Source of the DNA: an uncultured Flavihumibacter sp.
GTDB lineage: Bacteria; Bacteroidota; Bacteroidia; Chitinophagales; Chitinophagaceae
Direction of reading: 5' to 3'
Assembly: GCA_902168225.1 (NCBI GenBank)
Contig: CABHOW010000052.1
Location: 1 to 35,895 of the forward strand
DNA: 35,895 nucleotides
Position numbers and translations under genes: made by a program. Within the stretch, counting starts at the first letter, position 1. Each line of letters opens with the position of its first letter. The notes below the pieces were generated by a model. It was not told the DNA's origin. It made no database searches and saw only the letters and a program-made list of their open reading frames with translations. Shown here one piece after another: positions 35,463-35,895 of the stretch.

Positions 35463-35487
35463 TTAAAAAAGCAATTACAACTATTCA

Positions 35488-35514
35488 AACCGCCGAATAT
35501 ATCGGCGGTTTTTT
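35488..35514. terminator. Intrinsic terminator between the 68-residue gene and mfd
   Basis: AACCGCCGA (35488-35496), loop ATATA, TCGGCGGTT (35502-35510) form a perfect 9-bp stem followed by a T-run that runs into the mfd stop codon. On the other strand an A-rich flank gives a weaker T-run, so it may serve both genes. Confidence 0.88.
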
Positions 35515-35895
35515 ATTTCCCTACAACCTCCTTATGCATTAATTCTAGAAACCGATACATTTGATCCATAGACTTAATATCATCTACTACCAGTAAGAAC
35601 ATTTTACCTGTTTGTTTAAGTCGGGCTTTATTGGTTCCGGTTTGCAAATAAGCTAATACTCGCTTGAAAAGTTCTGATTCAAAATAGGGGGAGTCGGGCC
35701 GGTTAATAAAATAACACCGTAAGGTTTCATCTTTTAATGTCATTTTCTCAAAACCAAGATCCACTGCTAACCATCTGCATCGCACCGTTATAAACAAATC
35801 TTCTACCGCAGCAGGCATGGGTCCAAAACGATCGATCATTGAAACATGAAAAGCAGTAAGCTCCTTCTCATCTTCACAATTATCCAGTTTAGTGT
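35513..35895 (-). CDS. mfd: Transcription-repair coupling factor, C-terminal part only
   Basis: 127 residues of the C-terminal end, open to the window edge, so the 5' part is outside. The TRCF domain is visible: ELTAFHVSMIDRFGPMPAAVEDLF, typical of the Mfd C-terminal domain (D7) that controls UvrA binding. Mfd removes stalled RNA polymerase and recruits UvrA for nucleotide-excision repair. The helicase motifs are not in the window. Its stop codon overlaps the T-run of the terminator of the convergent small gene. Confidence 0.85.
   Translation of the reverse strand, partial: TKLDNCEDEKELTAFHVSMIDRFGPMPAAVEDLFITVRCRWLAVDLGFEKMTLKDETLRCYFINRPDSPYFESELFKRVLAYLQTGTNKARLKQTGKMFLLVVDDIKSMDQMYRFLELMHKEVVGK

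Overview
The window looks like chromosomal DNA of a Bacteroidota bacterium, most likely of the Chitinophagaceae/Sphingobacteriia type. The phylum is well supported; the family is a guess from protein style. The evidence is AT-rich DNA, Bacteroidota promoters (TTG about 20 bp before TAnnTTTG), an Oar-like TonB-dependent receptor with a CarboxypepD_reg-like domain, a bacterial geranylgeranylglyceryl-phosphate synthase homologue, LytS/LytTR signalling, split transketolase and a DksA-like protein with a Lys/Ala/Pro tail. The first 33 bases are an Illumina Nextera adapter, so the left edge is a contig end with untrimmed library sequence.

Layout. 34-1614: start of a B12-dependent ribonucleotide reductase (nrdJ, minus), a 341-bp intergenic region with a 16-bp palindrome and a cluster of DnaA-box-like sequences, then the GGGP synthase gene. 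1849-5021: a gluconate module, a GntP permease converging on an unusual gluconokinase/6-phosphogluconate dehydrogenase fusion. 5120-7819: membrane PAS-PAS histidine kinase plus a CheY-like receiver. 7820-11041: secreted M28 peptidase and a LytT/LytS two-component pair. 11197-16557: dxs (isoprenoid precursors), a shared terminator and a large TonB-dependent receptor. 16728-25378: housekeeping block with scpA, mscL, a DMT exporter, frr, a WecA/TagO-like glycosyl-1-phosphate transferase, a transketolase N-terminal subunit without its partner, a LolC/E-like permease, rbfA and an MsbA-like ABC exporter. 25494-29778: ileS followed by the DksA-like gene. 29858-35895: D-lactate dehydrogenase, a lipoprotein, an AraC regulator with a cysteine cluster, gyrB, a 68-residue protein and the 3' end of mfd.

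Metabolically, GntP, gluconokinase and 6PGDH would take external gluconate to ribulose-5-phosphate. The transketolase subunit belongs to the same pentose phosphate network, and dxs uses glyceraldehyde-3-phosphate and pyruvate.

The most unusual structure is not a gene. Several gene 3' ends carry degenerate arrays built strictly on a 7-bp period (9214-9240, 17555-17640, 19091-19140, 31969-32074). Three of them have heptamers on the left and their reverse complements on the right, and all abut a stop codon. A related heptamer array lies in frame inside ileS (29054-29128). This may be a family of short, expanding or mobile heptamer elements. Other points of interest are the gluconokinase-6PGDH fusion, the possible oriC-like DnaA-box cluster at 613-700, and the DksA-like protein that has lost three of its four zinc cysteines.

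No tRNA, rRNA, CRISPR array, insertion sequence or prophage was recognised.
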